64,000 nt of DNA from Nocardia jinanensis (GCF_014645735.1 NZ_BMMH01000011.1:46922-110921); one strand, 5' to 3'; positions 34,201-42,235 are shown, counted from the first letter of the stretch. The notes: generated from the letters alone by a model not told the origin. Numbers and translations are program-made.

Positions 34201-34748
34201 CCGAAGATGTCACGCCAGCGGCCCGCCGCCGCGTAGGCCGCGTCGAATTGTCCCAGGCGCAGCCGGGTCTGGACCTCGCCGGACGGGCAGCCCGTGGTGG
34301 CCAGTACCCCCTCGGCGTGCTCGGCGACGAGTTCGGCGTCCATCCGCGGCCATTTCCCCAGCTGGCCTTCGAAAGACGCCCGCGACGACAACCGGAAGAG
34401 GTTGCGCAGCCCGACGGCGTTCGCGGCGAACAGTGTCATGTGCAGGTACGCGCCGGAACCCGAGACATCGTCGGACTTCTGCCCGGGATCGCCCCAGAAC
34501 ACCCGCTTGCCGGAGAACCTGGATTCCGGCGCGACATAGGCCTCGATCCCGATGATCGGTTTCACCGGGGAACGCTGTGATACCCGGAAGAACTCCGCCG
34601 CCCCGTACATATTGCCGTGATCGGTCATCCCGACGGCCGGCATTCCCAGCCGCTCGGCCTCGGCGAACAACGGCCCCACCTTCGCCAGACCGTCGAGCAT
34701 CGAGTATTCGGTGTGGTTGTGCAGATGTACGAAAGACGCATTGGTCAT
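31209..34748 (-). CDS. dnaE: DNA polymerase III alpha subunit, DnaE1 type
   Basis: A 1179-residue C-family replicative polymerase. The PHP domain is complete (FVHLHNHTEYSMLDG, GMTDHGNM, ATNDCHY), suggesting retained proofreading. The catalytic aspartates are in PDIDIDFDDRRRGE (near residue 400) and LLKMDFLGLRTL (near 560). A helix-hairpin-helix region, an OB fold and the end PALMGELKALFGPSCLR follow the DnaE1 pattern of M. tuberculosis (1184 residues) rather than the shorter DnaE2. ATG at 34748 chosen; the 40 residues before it in the open frame are non-homologous. Its place between riboflavin-type genes and a LysR gene is not the usual dnaE1 location, so it may be a second copy. Confidence 0.9.
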   Translation of the reverse strand: MTNASFVHLHNHTEYSMLDGLAKVGPLFAEAERLGMPAVGMTDHGNMYGAAEFFRVSQRSPVKPIIGIEAYVAPESRFSGKRVFWGDPGQKSDDVSGSGAYLHMTLFAANAVGLRNLFRLSSRASFEGQLGKWPRMDAELVAEHAEGVLATTGCPSGEVQTRLRLGQFDAAYAAAGRWRDIFGPENFFLEVMDHGLTIERRVREDLLAVGEKVGLTPLATNDCHYVLRQQAAAHEAMLCVQTGRTLSDPTRFRFDGDGFYLRSPAEMRALWDDEVPGACDTTLVVAERIEPYDEIWKFRDRMPVFPVPEGHSEDSWLRREVDAGLRWRFPDGVPTEYLHRAEFELDIIRDKGFPAYFLVVGDLVAYARKVGIRVGPGRGSAAGSLVAYALAITNIDPIEHGLLFERFLNPERPSAPDIDIDFDDRRRGEMIRYATDRWGADKVAQVITFGTIKTKAAIKDAARVQFGQPGFALADRITKALPPAVAAKDIPVSGITDTAHERYGEAAEVRALIETDPDMRRIYDTAVGLEGMVRGAGVHACAVILSSEPLLDIVPLWKRPQDGAIITGWDYPSCEAVGLLKMDFLGLRTLTVIGDCLDNIRGNRGIEIDLDTLGLGDEPTYAMLARGDNLGVFQMDSAGMRELLLRMTPTEFNDLVASNALYRPGPMGVGAHWAYADRKNGREAVTPIHPELDEPLREILAETYALIVYQEQIMQIAQQVAGYSLGQADLLRRAMGKKKPEVLAMEFENFRDGMRGNGYRDEAVTALWEAVLPFAGYAYNKSHAAGYSLVMYWTAYLKANYPAEFMAALLTSVGDDKDKSAIYLADCRKRGIRVLPPDVNQSAATFSSVGPDIRFGLGAVRNVGEPVVRAVIRARESAGDFTAFSDYLAKADTVACSKKVIESLIKAGAFESLGHPRKGLFSIHSEAIDAVAVTKKAAARGQFDLFSGATADPDVDGSVFDLPVPDEEWEARERLGYEREMLGLYVSGHPLDEIATALGAAGDTPIAALHDGRVPHGRRIRLAGIIAAVDRRVTRKGESWAVVRLEDLEAGTEILFFPAAYATATGYLTEDAVVVVTATVSVRDGRQSLLGDQVSTPDLTGATSGRPHTLTLPVAACTPRTVRALRETLQRHPGPTDLRIDLIGARGPRLLALDPRFRVTTSPALMGELKALFGPSCLR

Positions 34749-34823
34749 CGATAACCCCGTGCCGTCGAACCGGTCCGGAGGCGGTTCGGTTGTCGATCCG
34801 GCCGGGCCGATAAGGTCGTTTCG

Positions 34824-34850
34824 GCTACATATGACCAGCTCATATGTAGC
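34824..34850. promoter_or_regulatory. Perfect palindrome between dnaE and lysR
   Basis: Arms GCTACATATGA and TCATATGTAGC are perfectly complementary over 11 bp around a 5-bp centre CCAGC. The core contains the T-N11-A pattern of LysR-type binding sites. It lies 76 bp from the dnaE start and 57 bp from the lysR start, and is distinctly AT-rich. Binding by the adjacent LysR protein is inferred. Confidence 0.7.
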
Positions 34851-34906
34851 GAGTCGAACAATCGGCACGAGAGTGGGAACAACCGATGGATGTATCAGGA
34901 GGTGGG

Positions 34907-35893
34907 GTGGGCGAGCTCGATCTGGCGACCGTGCGAGCTTTCGTCACCGTCGCCGACGAAGGTCAGTTCAGCGCGGCCGCGGCGCTGCTCGGGATCAGCC
35001 AGCAGGCGGTGTCCAAACGAATCGCGCGGCTGGAACACCGACTCGGTCTCGACCTCTTCCACCGGGTGCCCACCGGTGCCACTCTCACCGCGGCCGCCGC
35101 ACGGTTCCTGCCGCACGCGCGGTCACTGCTCGCCGTAGCCGACGAAGCCGTGGCCACGGTGGTGCGGCAGCCGCGGCCGCTGCGGGTCGCGGTGCTGGGG
35201 GAGCGGGCGACCGAAATGCGGGCCATGCGGTACTACCTCGGGCGCCACCCCGATCGCGATACCGAGATCGTGCTGACCAACGCGTTCGTCACCTCCCGGG
35301 ACGCCCTGGTCGCCGGGCGGGTCGACGCCGCCTTCGCCCGTGCCCACGGTGGCCCCCGCACATTGCCGGCGCGGATCGCGGCGATCCCGTTCCATCTGGA
35401 CCTACTGCATCTGCTGGTCGGCAAGGATCATCCGCTGGCCGGTCATGCGGCGGTGCCGCTCGCCGAACTGGCCGGGGCCACGGTGTGGGTGCCCGGGACA
35501 TCGGTGGAATCGGAATGGACCGACTACTACCGCGAACTGAGCCGGTACAGCGGGGTCGTGATCGACAGCAGCCGCCGGTCGGAACTGTTCCCCGATGTCG
35601 CCACCGGCCGTGGCCCGGCGCCGATCGCGATGGTGATCGAGCACATCGCCGATTCGGATACCCTCGCGACCTTCAGCGCCGACGGTTTCGAATCCCCGTG
35701 GCATCCGCATATCCGCCGGGTGCCCGTCGTCGACCCGACACCCGCCTACCCGCACGCGCTGTTGTGGGACGAAACCGACCCGCATCCGGGCATCGCGGAT
35801 CTGGTCGAGTATTTCCGGGACAACTACAACCGCGACGTCGCGGCCGACTGCTGGATCCCCGAGATCGACCGGTCCCTGTTCGTACCCGCGTAG
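34907..35893 (+). CDS. LysR-family transcriptional regulator
   Basis: A 328-residue regulator. The winged helix-turn-helix is LATVRAFVTVADEGQFSAAA followed by LGISQQAVSKRIARLE (residues about 5-45); a periplasmic-binding-fold effector domain follows. The GTG at 34907 has AGGAGG four bases upstream; an ATG seven codons earlier is an alternative. The long divergent palindrome suggests it controls itself and the neighbouring dnaE. The ligand is unknown. The C-terminal part (DPHPGIADLVEYFRDNYNRD) resembles actinobacterial LysR regulators next to transporters or dehydrogenases. Confidence 0.88.
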   Translation: MGELDLATVRAFVTVADEGQFSAAAALLGISQQAVSKRIARLEHRLGLDLFHRVPTGATLTAAAARFLPHARSLLAVADEAVATVVRQPRPLRVAVLGERATEMRAMRYYLGRHPDRDTEIVLTNAFVTSRDALVAGRVDAAFARAHGGPRTLPARIAAIPFHLDLLHLLVGKDHPLAGHAAVPLAELAGATVWVPGTSVESEWTDYYRELSRYSGVVIDSSRRSELFPDVATGRGPAPIAMVIEHIADSDTLATFSADGFESPWHPHIRRVPVVDPTPAYPHALLWDETDPHPGIADLVEYFRDNYNRDVAADCWIPEIDRSLFVPA

Positions 35894-35990
35894 CAGCCAC
35901 GACCAGAAACCTGCTCTGTCCTGCACCGTCCGCACCGAACCGCGCCGCCGGTGGGGCTGGTCCCCGGACACGCGGGCGTCCCGGCGGTGA

Positions 35991-36929
35991 TCAGGCCGAA
36001 CTGACCCGGTATATCCGCAGATCCTCCGGGACACCGCTCAGCGGCGCGGCGAAGAAACTGCGGCGGTAGGGCCGCGCGGTGTACCCGAGTTCGTCCAGCG
36101 TCTCCGGCTCCAGTGCGGCGAGCGTGGTCTCGGAGATCATCATCTTGCCGTTGCCACCCGCCTCCATCACCCGGGCGGCGATGGTGACGTCCACACCCAG
36201 CCAGTCGCCACCGATCTCCCGCGGTGAGCCGGTGTGCAGGCCGATCCGCATCCGGGGCCGATAGCTACCGGCGGTGATATCGGCGAGGTTGCGTTTCGCC
36301 GCGATCGCGGCCTGGACGGCCCGATCGGCGGACGGGAACACCGCCATCACGCCGTCGCCCATCCGTTTCACCACCTGACCGCCGCGTTCGGCGATCGGCG
36401 GTTCGATGGCCTTGGCTACTTTGCGGAGTAGATCCAGGGTGGCTTCGTCGCCCGCGGTGAGTGACCAGGAGGAGAACGAGACCAGATCCGTGAACATCAC
36501 GGTCGTCTCCTCGGTGCCCTTGCCGCGGCCGAGCCGTTCGAGCATCGCTTGCCAGACCTGGAGTGCGCCGAAACCGATCTCCCGGGCGGCGCTGGGGTTG
36601 TCGCCGACCAAGCGGTCCGCGGCGCGCGCGACGGCCCGGGCGCCGCCGGGGCCGGTGACCGAGAGCGGATCGCCGAAAGCGGGGTCGCCGGGGAGTTGAT
36701 GACGGGCCCGGCGCAGCACCTCGATCACGTCCGGACGCTGGTTCGCCGCATTCATCAGGGCGGACAGCGGGTGGACGCGCGGGCGGCCGGAGCCGACGGC
36801 CTCGCCGTTGTCGGGTACGGGGGTAAGCCCGATCCGGACCTTGTCCGCGGTCGCGTGGTCGGCGACCGGCGCGGCGGTGCTGTCGACCTCCGGCTCCGGT
36901 ACGGCACGGCCGGAGGGCTTTTCGTTCAC
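35991..36929 (-). CDS. Class III adenylate/guanylate cyclase-domain protein
   Basis: A 312-residue soluble protein with a helical N-terminal region (SALMNAANQRPDVIEVLRRA) and a C-terminal class III cyclase domain. Metal ligands are present (MFTDLVSFSSW and KRMGDGVMAVF), as is the conserved Arg in TIAARVMEAGG. The position normally occupied by the transition-state Asn (VN-x-AAR) is Thr here (VTIAAR), and the base-specifying residue is not the usual Asp, so activity or specificity may be altered. GTG at 36929 chosen because sequence upstream lacks homology; its ribosome site is weak. Confidence 0.8.
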   Translation of the reverse strand: MNEKPSGRAVPEPEVDSTAAPVADHATADKVRIGLTPVPDNGEAVGSGRPRVHPLSALMNAANQRPDVIEVLRRARHQLPGDPAFGDPLSVTGPGGARAVARAADRLVGDNPSAAREIGFGALQVWQAMLERLGRGKGTEETTVMFTDLVSFSSWSLTAGDEATLDLLRKVAKAIEPPIAERGGQVVKRMGDGVMAVFPSADRAVQAAIAAKRNLADITAGSYRPRMRIGLHTGSPREIGGDWLGVDVTIAARVMEAGGNGKMMISETTLAALEPETLDELGYTARPYRRSFFAAPLSGVPEDLRIYRVSSA

Positions 36930-37336
36930 ATCCCGAGCGTATCTCAGGGGGTCGGACGTGGGGGGAACGCTGAGAATCGTCACCTGTCGCCTCTCGATCG
37001 GAGGAATGCGGCACGCCGTTGGGTCCGCCGATGGAAAACGTGTGGTGCCTGCACCCGATCGTAGTGACGACCGGCGTTCTGCTGGTGAACGTATGGTTAC
37101 AGATATTTGGCAACTCGCGAAGAGTCCGCTCGCTCGCCTCGCACCGATCACCGGGGTGAACAACCACACTGTGTGATCACGACCACCGGCCCGGCGCGTC
37201 GCCGCGCCGGGCCGGTGGTAAGTGCACTCCGACGACCGGGCAGTGGCCGCCGGCGTGCGGGGGCGCGCGAACCTCCCGACAAGGTCGTGCTACCCACAAC
37301 CCGAGCGGCGAGGGAAGCGGCTCGGGTGGTTCTCGG
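36930..37336. other. Intergenic region upstream of the cyclase gene
   Basis: A 407-bp gap that should contain the cyclase promoter and the end of the ABC operon transcript. A less GC-rich stretch lies at 37090-37180, with GTATGGTTACAGATATTTGG, and a GTGATCAC palindrome at 37173-37180. The very strong hairpin at 37182-37219 is listed separately. I see no credible coding sequence. Confidence 0.45.
37182..37219 (-). terminator. Very strong hairpin terminator of the ABC operon
   Basis: A perfect 17-bp stem: arm ACCACCGGCCCGGCGCG, loop TCGC, and its exact complement at 37203-37219. It lies about 118 bp beyond the ABC permease stop on the minus strand. The lack of a U-tract is usual in this group. 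It could equally insulate the cyclase promoter. Confidence 0.7.
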
Positions 37337-38104
37337 TCAGGCGTCGCGCTTGTTGACCACCAACAGTGCGACGCCGGTGACGAGTGCGACGAAGGCGATG
37401 AAGTAGACGAGGCTGCCCCATACACCCCAGTGCCAGTTGCCCGACGCCATCGACTCATCCATCAGCGCGAAGCGGCTCGCGTTCTGGAACGGCAGGAACG
37501 CGCTGATCTCACGTCCCACCTTACCCAGTGCGCCGACCAGCGGCTCGATGATCAGCTGCCAGAGCACGATCAGCGAGATGGCCGCGGCCGACTGCCGGAC
37601 CAGCACACCGATACCGATGGCGAGCACAACATTGAGGAAGGCGAGGATCGGTATCGCGTACAGGGCGCGCCAGTTGTCCTCCAGGACCAGCGTCGACCCG
37701 GCATCCCCGGCGACAGCCTTGGCCACCGCGTACGCGGCGAACGCCAACACCGTGGTCAGCGCGGCCGCGTACAGGCCGACCAGGCCCGCTTTGGTACCGA
37801 TCACCAGCAGGCGATTGGGCACCGCCTGGAAGGTGGTGCGAATGATGCCGAACCGGTACTCGCTGGTCACGGTCAGGGTGGCCATGATGGCGAGCACCAT
37901 GACCCCGAACCCGCTGATCCCGAGGAAGGCAGTGTCGACGGTCAGGGCGGGCGCACCGGAAGCCTGAGGGTCGTCGGCGGCGATCCGGCCGATCAGCCCG
38001 AACAGGGCGGCGAAGCCGACGGCGAGGCCCACCACGATCAGTGAGCACCACCACGGCGAACGGGTCGAGGTGAGTTTGATGCGTTCCGCGGCGATCACAC
38101 CCAT
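37337..38104 (-). CDS. ABC-2-type transporter permease
   Basis: A 255-residue integral membrane subunit with about six helices (for example WWCSLIVVGLAVGFAALFGL near residue 18 and GFGVMVLAIMATLTVTSEYR near residue 50). The cytoplasmic coupling segment TSEYRFGIIRTTFQAVPNR is typical of ABC-2 drug or natural-product exporters. Its ATG overlaps the ATPase stop (TAATG), with GGAGG in the ATPase tail. With the upstream ATPase it forms a simple two-gene exporter of unknown substrate. Confidence 0.87.
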   Translation of the reverse strand: MGVIAAERIKLTSTRSPWWCSLIVVGLAVGFAALFGLIGRIAADDPQASGAPALTVDTAFLGISGFGVMVLAIMATLTVTSEYRFGIIRTTFQAVPNRLLVIGTKAGLVGLYAAALTTVLAFAAYAVAKAVAGDAGSTLVLEDNWRALYAIPILAFLNVVLAIGIGVLVRQSAAAISLIVLWQLIIEPLVGALGKVGREISAFLPFQNASRFALMDESMASGNWHWGVWGSLVYFIAFVALVTGVALLVVNKRDA

Positions 38105-39105
38105 TACTTGGTACCTCCGAGAACCTTGGGCTCGACCGGCTGCTGGGCGACTGCTCCCGGCGGAGCCGCCGCTACCTCGCCCGGCGGCCCGACCTCACCG
38201 TGATACTGGACATCCCCGCCGGTCATCCGCATGAACGCTTCCTCGAGCGAACCCCGCTGCGGGGCGAGTTCGAAGAGGGTGATGTGGTGTTCGCCCGCCA
38301 GCGCGCCGACAGCGTCGCTGGTGACCCCGTTCACCACCAGGGCCGCGCCGTCGGCGCTGCCCTCGTTCTGTTTCACGGTCATCCCGTTGGAGGTGAGCAG
38401 GCTGCGCAACTCGTCGAGCTGCGGACTGCGCACCCGCACCGAGGACTCCGACGCACGTTCGATGAAGTCCGAGGTCGTGGAATCGGAAATGAGCCGGCCG
38501 CGGCCGATGACCACCAGGTGATCGGCCGTCTGCGACATCTCCGACAGCAGATGGCTCGAAACCAGTACGGTGCGGCCCTCGGCCGCCAGCCGCTGCATGA
38601 ACCGCCGGATCCAGAGGATGCCCTCCGGATCCAGGCCGTTGACCGGCTCGTCGAAGAGCAGGATCTTCGGATCGCCCAGCAGCGCCCCGGCCAGACCGAG
38701 CCGCTGCGACATACCGAGAGAGAAACCACCGGCCGATTTACCGGCGACCTCGGACAGGCCCACCAGCCGCAGCACCTCTTCGACCCGGGATTTCGGCAGC
38801 CCGTTCGAGGCTGCCATCCATTCCAGATGGGCCCGCGCCGAACGGTTGGGATGCACCCATTTCGCGTCCAGCAGCGCGCCGACCTCACGTAACGGGTGCT
38901 TCAGCTGCCCGTACGGTCTGCCGTTGACGAGCGCGCTGCCCGCGGTGGGGCGATCCAGGCCGAGGATCATGCGCATAGTGGTGGATTTACCGGCGCCGTT
39001 GGGTCCGAGGAAACCGGTGACCTGACCGGGTTTCACAGTGAAGGTCAGGTCCTGGACCGCGACGGTCTGCCCGTAATGCTTGGTCAAGCCCCGGACTTCG
39101 ATCAT
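38104..39105 (-). CDS. ABC transporter ATP-binding protein (BcrA/NatA-like)
   Basis: A 333-residue ATPase. Walker A is GPNGAGKSTT near residue 38, the ABC signature is SLGMSQRLGL near 133, and Walker B is ILLFDEPVNGLD near 154, followed by a conserved H-loop (SSHLL). The C-terminal 90 residues form the extended domain found in drug-export ATPases and end with a Pro/Ala-rich tail. ATG at 39105 begins MIEVRGLTKHYGQ. It is the first gene of the exporter operon. Confidence 0.9.
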   Translation of the reverse strand: MIEVRGLTKHYGQTVAVQDLTFTVKPGQVTGFLGPNGAGKSTTMRMILGLDRPTAGSALVNGRPYGQLKHPLREVGALLDAKWVHPNRSARAHLEWMAASNGLPKSRVEEVLRLVGLSEVAGKSAGGFSLGMSQRLGLAGALLGDPKILLFDEPVNGLDPEGILWIRRFMQRLAAEGRTVLVSSHLLSEMSQTADHLVVIGRGRLISDSTTSDFIERASESSVRVRSPQLDELRSLLTSNGMTVKQNEGSADGAALVVNGVTSDAVGALAGEHHITLFELAPQRGSLEEAFMRMTGGDVQYHGEVGPPGEVAAAPPGAVAQQPVEPKVLGGTK

Positions 39106-39229
39106 GACGACCAGCATGCCCTATCCACGGCGTGCCCGCGTCGCCCGTTGGTCGCCATCGGCACTCATCCTGGAGGATGACCCGGCTCCGGCCCACCACC
39201 CACTCGCGGACGGTCGGGCCTCGGGGGAT

Positions 39230-39988
39230 CTACCGCCCGGGGGAGGACGCCTGGGCCCAGAACCGCTTCGGGATGCGGCCCGCTTCCCGCGCCCGGTAAC
39301 CGGCCCGCACCGCGTCGGCCATGGCCGCGGCCATCAGCGCCGGACGCTTGGCCCGAGTCACCGCGGTGGCCAGCAGGACCGCCGAGCAGCCGAGTTCCAT
39401 GGCGAGTGCGGCGTCGCTGGCGGTCCCGATTCCGGCGTCCAGGATCACCGGCACCTGGGCGCGGCTCACGATCATCTCGATATTGTGCGGATTGCCGATA
39501 CCCAGACCGGTACCGATCGGGGCGCCCAGCGGCATCACCGCCGCACAGCCCGCATCCTCGAGCCGCCGCGCCAGCGCGGGGTCGTCGTTGGTGTAGGGGA
39601 GCACGGTGAAACCGGCGTCCACCAGCTGTTCGGCGGCATCGATCAACTCGATCGGATCGGGCAGCAGGGTCCGGTCGTCCGCGATCACTTCGAGTTTCAC
39701 CCAGTTGGTGTCCAGCGCCTCGGCCGCCAGCTGGGCGGTGAGGACCGCTTCGGCGGCGGTCCGGCAACCGGCGGTATTGGGCAGCGGCGTGATATCGAGC
39801 CGTTTCAGCAGGTCGAGCACGCCGGTACCGCCCGCGGCGTCGACGCGGCGCATGGCGACGGTGGTCAGTTCCGTACCGGAGGCCAGCAGGGCCTCTTCCA
39901 AGACGGTCAGATTCTCCGCGCCGCCGGTGCCCATGATCAGCCGGGAGCCGAATACACGGTCAGCGATACGCAGCGCTTCGTCAGCCAC
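39230..39988 (-). CDS. thiG: Thiazole synthase
   Basis: TIM-barrel enzyme that builds the thiazole phosphate of thiamine from DXP, dehydroglycine and ThiS thiocarboxylate. The 252 residues equal M. tuberculosis ThiG in length and end KRFWAQASSPGR. The active-site lysine lies in NWVKLEVIAD near residue 100; PLGAPIGTGLGI near 165 and DAGIGTASDAALAMELG near 190 bind phosphate. The GTG start overlaps the thiS end by eight bases. Last gene of the thiO-thiS-thiG operon. Confidence 0.95.
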   Translation of the reverse strand: MADEALRIADRVFGSRLIMGTGGAENLTVLEEALLASGTELTTVAMRRVDAAGGTGVLDLLKRLDITPLPNTAGCRTAAEAVLTAQLAAEALDTNWVKLEVIADDRTLLPDPIELIDAAEQLVDAGFTVLPYTNDDPALARRLEDAGCAAVMPLGAPIGTGLGIGNPHNIEMIVSRAQVPVILDAGIGTASDAALAMELGCSAVLLATAVTRAKRPALMAAAMADAVRAGYRAREAGRIPKRFWAQASSPGR

Positions 39989-40229
39989 CTTGGACCGCCG
40001 TGAGTACATCGATCTCCCAGCCGCGACCCACCGGTTCTTCCCAGCGCGATTTGGGGAACACGGTGCCGTCGACCGCCAGGGCCACACCCTGGCACGGCAG
40101 CTCGAGGCGTTCGAGCAGTTCGCGCACCGTGAGCGGTTCGGCGAACTCGTGGTCTACCCCGTTCACCGTGACGCCGATCGGCACGGACGAGCCGTGCGCC
40201 GGCGACCCTTGTGTTGGCGACTGTGTCAT
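39981..40229 (-). CDS. thiS: Thiamine sulfur-carrier protein
   Basis: An 82-residue ubiquitin-fold sulfur carrier. It ends in the essential Gly-Gly (TAVQGG), which is adenylated and thiocarboxylated before donating sulfur to ThiG. The core VTVNGVDHEF and LTVRELLERLELP are typical; the first 15 residues are an extra Ser/Gly-rich extension. ATG start overlapping the thiO stop by four bases (ATGA). Confidence 0.92.
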   Translation of the reverse strand: MTQSPTQGSPAHGSSVPIGVTVNGVDHEFAEPLTVRELLERLELPCQGVALAVDGTVFPKSRWEEPVGRGWEIDVLTAVQGG

Positions 40230-41323
40230 CGACTACCTCCTGAGGGTGTGGATGCCGTGAACCGGTGCGGATCGGCGGCCGCGGCCTCGGCCAGCGGTTT
40301 CCCGCGGAGCTCGGCCACTACCGCGTCGGCGGTGAGCGCGCTGGTCAGCATGCCGTTGCGGCCGTGTCCGGTGGCCGCGACCACGCGGTCGGACAGCCGC
40401 CCGACGAGCGGAAGATTATCGGGCGAGCCGGGTCGCGACCCGGCCGCGGCCTCGGCCAGCTCGTACTCCCCGATACCGGGGAAGACGGTTTCGGCGTCGC
40501 CGATGAGATCGCGCACCCCGGCAACCGTGACCGCGGTATCGAAACCCGCCTCGTACTGGGTGGCGCCGAGCACCACACCGTCGGCGCGGGGCACGAAGTA
40601 CACGGGCCGGCCGTGGACTCGGGCGCGCACGACCCGGGTGGGCGGGGGCTGTGCGCCGGGCCGGTGCCGCAGCCGCAGGATCTCCCCCTTCACCGGCCGG
40701 ACCGGCAGGCCGGGCCATAGTTCGGCCGACGCCGCGCCCGCGGCCAGTACGACCTGCCGGTGATCGAGTTCGGCGAGGTCCCGGACCCGATCCGGGTGCA
40801 CGGTCACCCCGGCCTCGGCCACCGCCTTGCGCAGTGCGGTCACCAGCCGGCGGTTGTCGACCGCCGGTTCGGTGGGAGCGAGCAGACCCGCGCGGACCGT
40901 ACGGGCCAGTGCCGGTTCCAGCTCACGGACCCCGGCCCGGTCCAGTACCCGCAGTTCGTGTCCGCGCGCACCGACCCATTCGGCGACTGTTCGCAGATCG
41001 GCGGCGTCGGCGGTGTCCTGGGCGACGGTCAGGGTTTCGGCGGCGACGAAAACGTCCACACCGGTGACGGCCGCGAGCCGGGCCGCGAATCCGGGCCAGC
41101 GCGCCAGTGCGGCGGCGCCGAACTCCAGGACTTCGTCTTCACCGGGCCAGCCCTCCGACAGCGGTGCGAGCATGCCACCGGCCACCCATGAGGCGCCGGT
41201 ACCCACCGCCGGATCGAACAGGGTGACCGTCCAACCCGCTTCCGCGGCCCGCCAGGCCACCGCCAGCCCGATCACGCCGCCGCCGACGACGGCCAGCGTC
41301 GCGCCGGTGGCCGGTTCGCTCAC
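40226..41323 (-). CDS. thiO: Glycine oxidase
   Basis: FAD-dependent oxidase that makes dehydroglycine for ThiG. The dinucleotide fold LAVVGGGVIGLAVAWRAAEA is at the N-terminus; GASWVAGGMLAPLSEGWPGE lies near residue 42, PVKGEILRLRHRPG near 215, and the C-terminal VVAATGHGRNGMLTSALTAD contacts FAD. The GTG at 41323 has GGAGG eight bases upstream; an ATG 33 bases earlier is less likely. 365 residues. It is divergent from thiE, so all four genes are probably driven from the same gap. Confidence 0.92.
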   Translation of the reverse strand: MSEPATGATLAVVGGGVIGLAVAWRAAEAGWTVTLFDPAVGTGASWVAGGMLAPLSEGWPGEDEVLEFGAAALARWPGFAARLAAVTGVDVFVAAETLTVAQDTADAADLRTVAEWVGARGHELRVLDRAGVRELEPALARTVRAGLLAPTEPAVDNRRLVTALRKAVAEAGVTVHPDRVRDLAELDHRQVVLAAGAASAELWPGLPVRPVKGEILRLRHRPGAQPPPTRVVRARVHGRPVYFVPRADGVVLGATQYEAGFDTAVTVAGVRDLIGDAETVFPGIGEYELAEAAAGSRPGSPDNLPLVGRLSDRVVAATGHGRNGMLTSALTADAVVAELRGKPLAEAAAADPHRFTASTPSGGSR

Positions 41324-41536
41324 CTGTGCCACCTCCTCCGGGCGCCGCGGCGACATCGCATCGGGTCAGCGGTACCGCCGGATCGATGGAGCGGTGCCCG
41401 GCCACCTCGCGGGAGCGGCGCCCGGCCGTGTCGTACCGGTCGTTTCCGGCTCGCCGCCCGCGCCGTGCGCGCGGATGTTCGCACTACGTTCCACCTCCTG
41501 CAACTTCTCCACGTTAGCGCGGTTACCGTGGCAGTT

Positions 41537-42235
41537 GTGCAACCGTCCTCCGCTCGCCGACCGCTGCCCCCGCGCGACCGTCTCACGACCGCCCGGCTGT
41601 ACCTGTGCACAGACGCCCGCCGGGAAAAGGGGGATCTGGCCGAGTTCGCGGAAGCGGCTCTGGCCGGTGGTGTCGATATCGTCCAGCTCCGCGACAAGGG
41701 GTCGCCCGGTGAGCAGCGGTACGGTCCACTCGAGGCCAAGGGCGAACTCGCGGCCCTCGCCGAACTGAAGGGGGCCGCCCGCCGGCACGGGGCGCTGCTC
41801 GCGGTGAACGACCGCGCCGATATCGCGCTGGCGGCGGGCGCCGATGTACTGCATCTGGGCCAGCAGGACCTGCCGCCCTGGTATGCCCGCAAAATTCTCG
41901 GTCCGGACGTGGTGATCGGGCGGTCCACCCACGACCTGGATCAGGCCCGGCTGGCCGCGGGCGACGAGAACCTCGACTATTTCTGTACCGGCCCGGTGTG
42001 GGCCACACCCACCAAACCCGGGCGTACGCCCGCGGGTCTGGAACTGGTGCGCGGGACCGCGGAAGCGGAACCGACCCGCCCGTGGTTCGCCATCGGCGGT
42101 ATCGACGCCGCGACCCTGCCCGAAGTGCTGGCGGCGGGCGCCGAACGTGTCGTGGTGGTCCGCGCGATCACCGCCGCCGACGATCCGGAAGCCGCGGCAC
42201 GTGAGCTGAAGTCCGCGCTGTTGGCAGCCGATTGA
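41537..42235 (+). CDS. thiE: Thiamine-phosphate synthase
   Basis: Joins HMP-PP with thiazole phosphate to give thiamine phosphate. The homologous body runs from LTTARLYLCTDARRE, through VDIVQLRDKG (pyrophosphate region) and LLAVNDRADIALAAGADVLH, to the YFCTGPVWATPTKPGR loop and FAIGGIDAATLPEVLAAGA. About 232 residues from the GTG at 41537; another GTG nine bases upstream is possible. Neither has a clear ribosome site, so the transcript may be leaderless. Divergent from thiO, as in mycobacteria. Confidence 0.92.
   Translation: MQPSSARRPLPPRDRLTTARLYLCTDARREKGDLAEFAEAALAGGVDIVQLRDKGSPGEQRYGPLEAKGELAALAELKGAARRHGALLAVNDRADIALAAGADVLHLGQQDLPPWYARKILGPDVVIGRSTHDLDQARLAAGDENLDYFCTGPVWATPTKPGRTPAGLELVRGTAEAEPTRPWFAIGGIDAATLPEVLAAGAERVVVVRAITAADDPEAAARELKSALLAAD

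Noticed and set aside
37173..37180. GTGATCAC palindrome as a CRP site upstream of the cyclase
   Set aside because: It is only 8 bp and does not fit the TGTGA-N6-TCACA spacing. Chance occurrence is likely.
41357..41536. TPP riboswitch in the thiO/thiE divergent gap
   Set aside because: I looked on both strands for the conserved CTGAGA and the CCTGAT...GCAGGGA-type core and found neither. The gap instead has a short direct repeat (AGCGGTGCCCGGCC and AGCGGCGCCCGGCC, 24 bp apart), of no recognised function.
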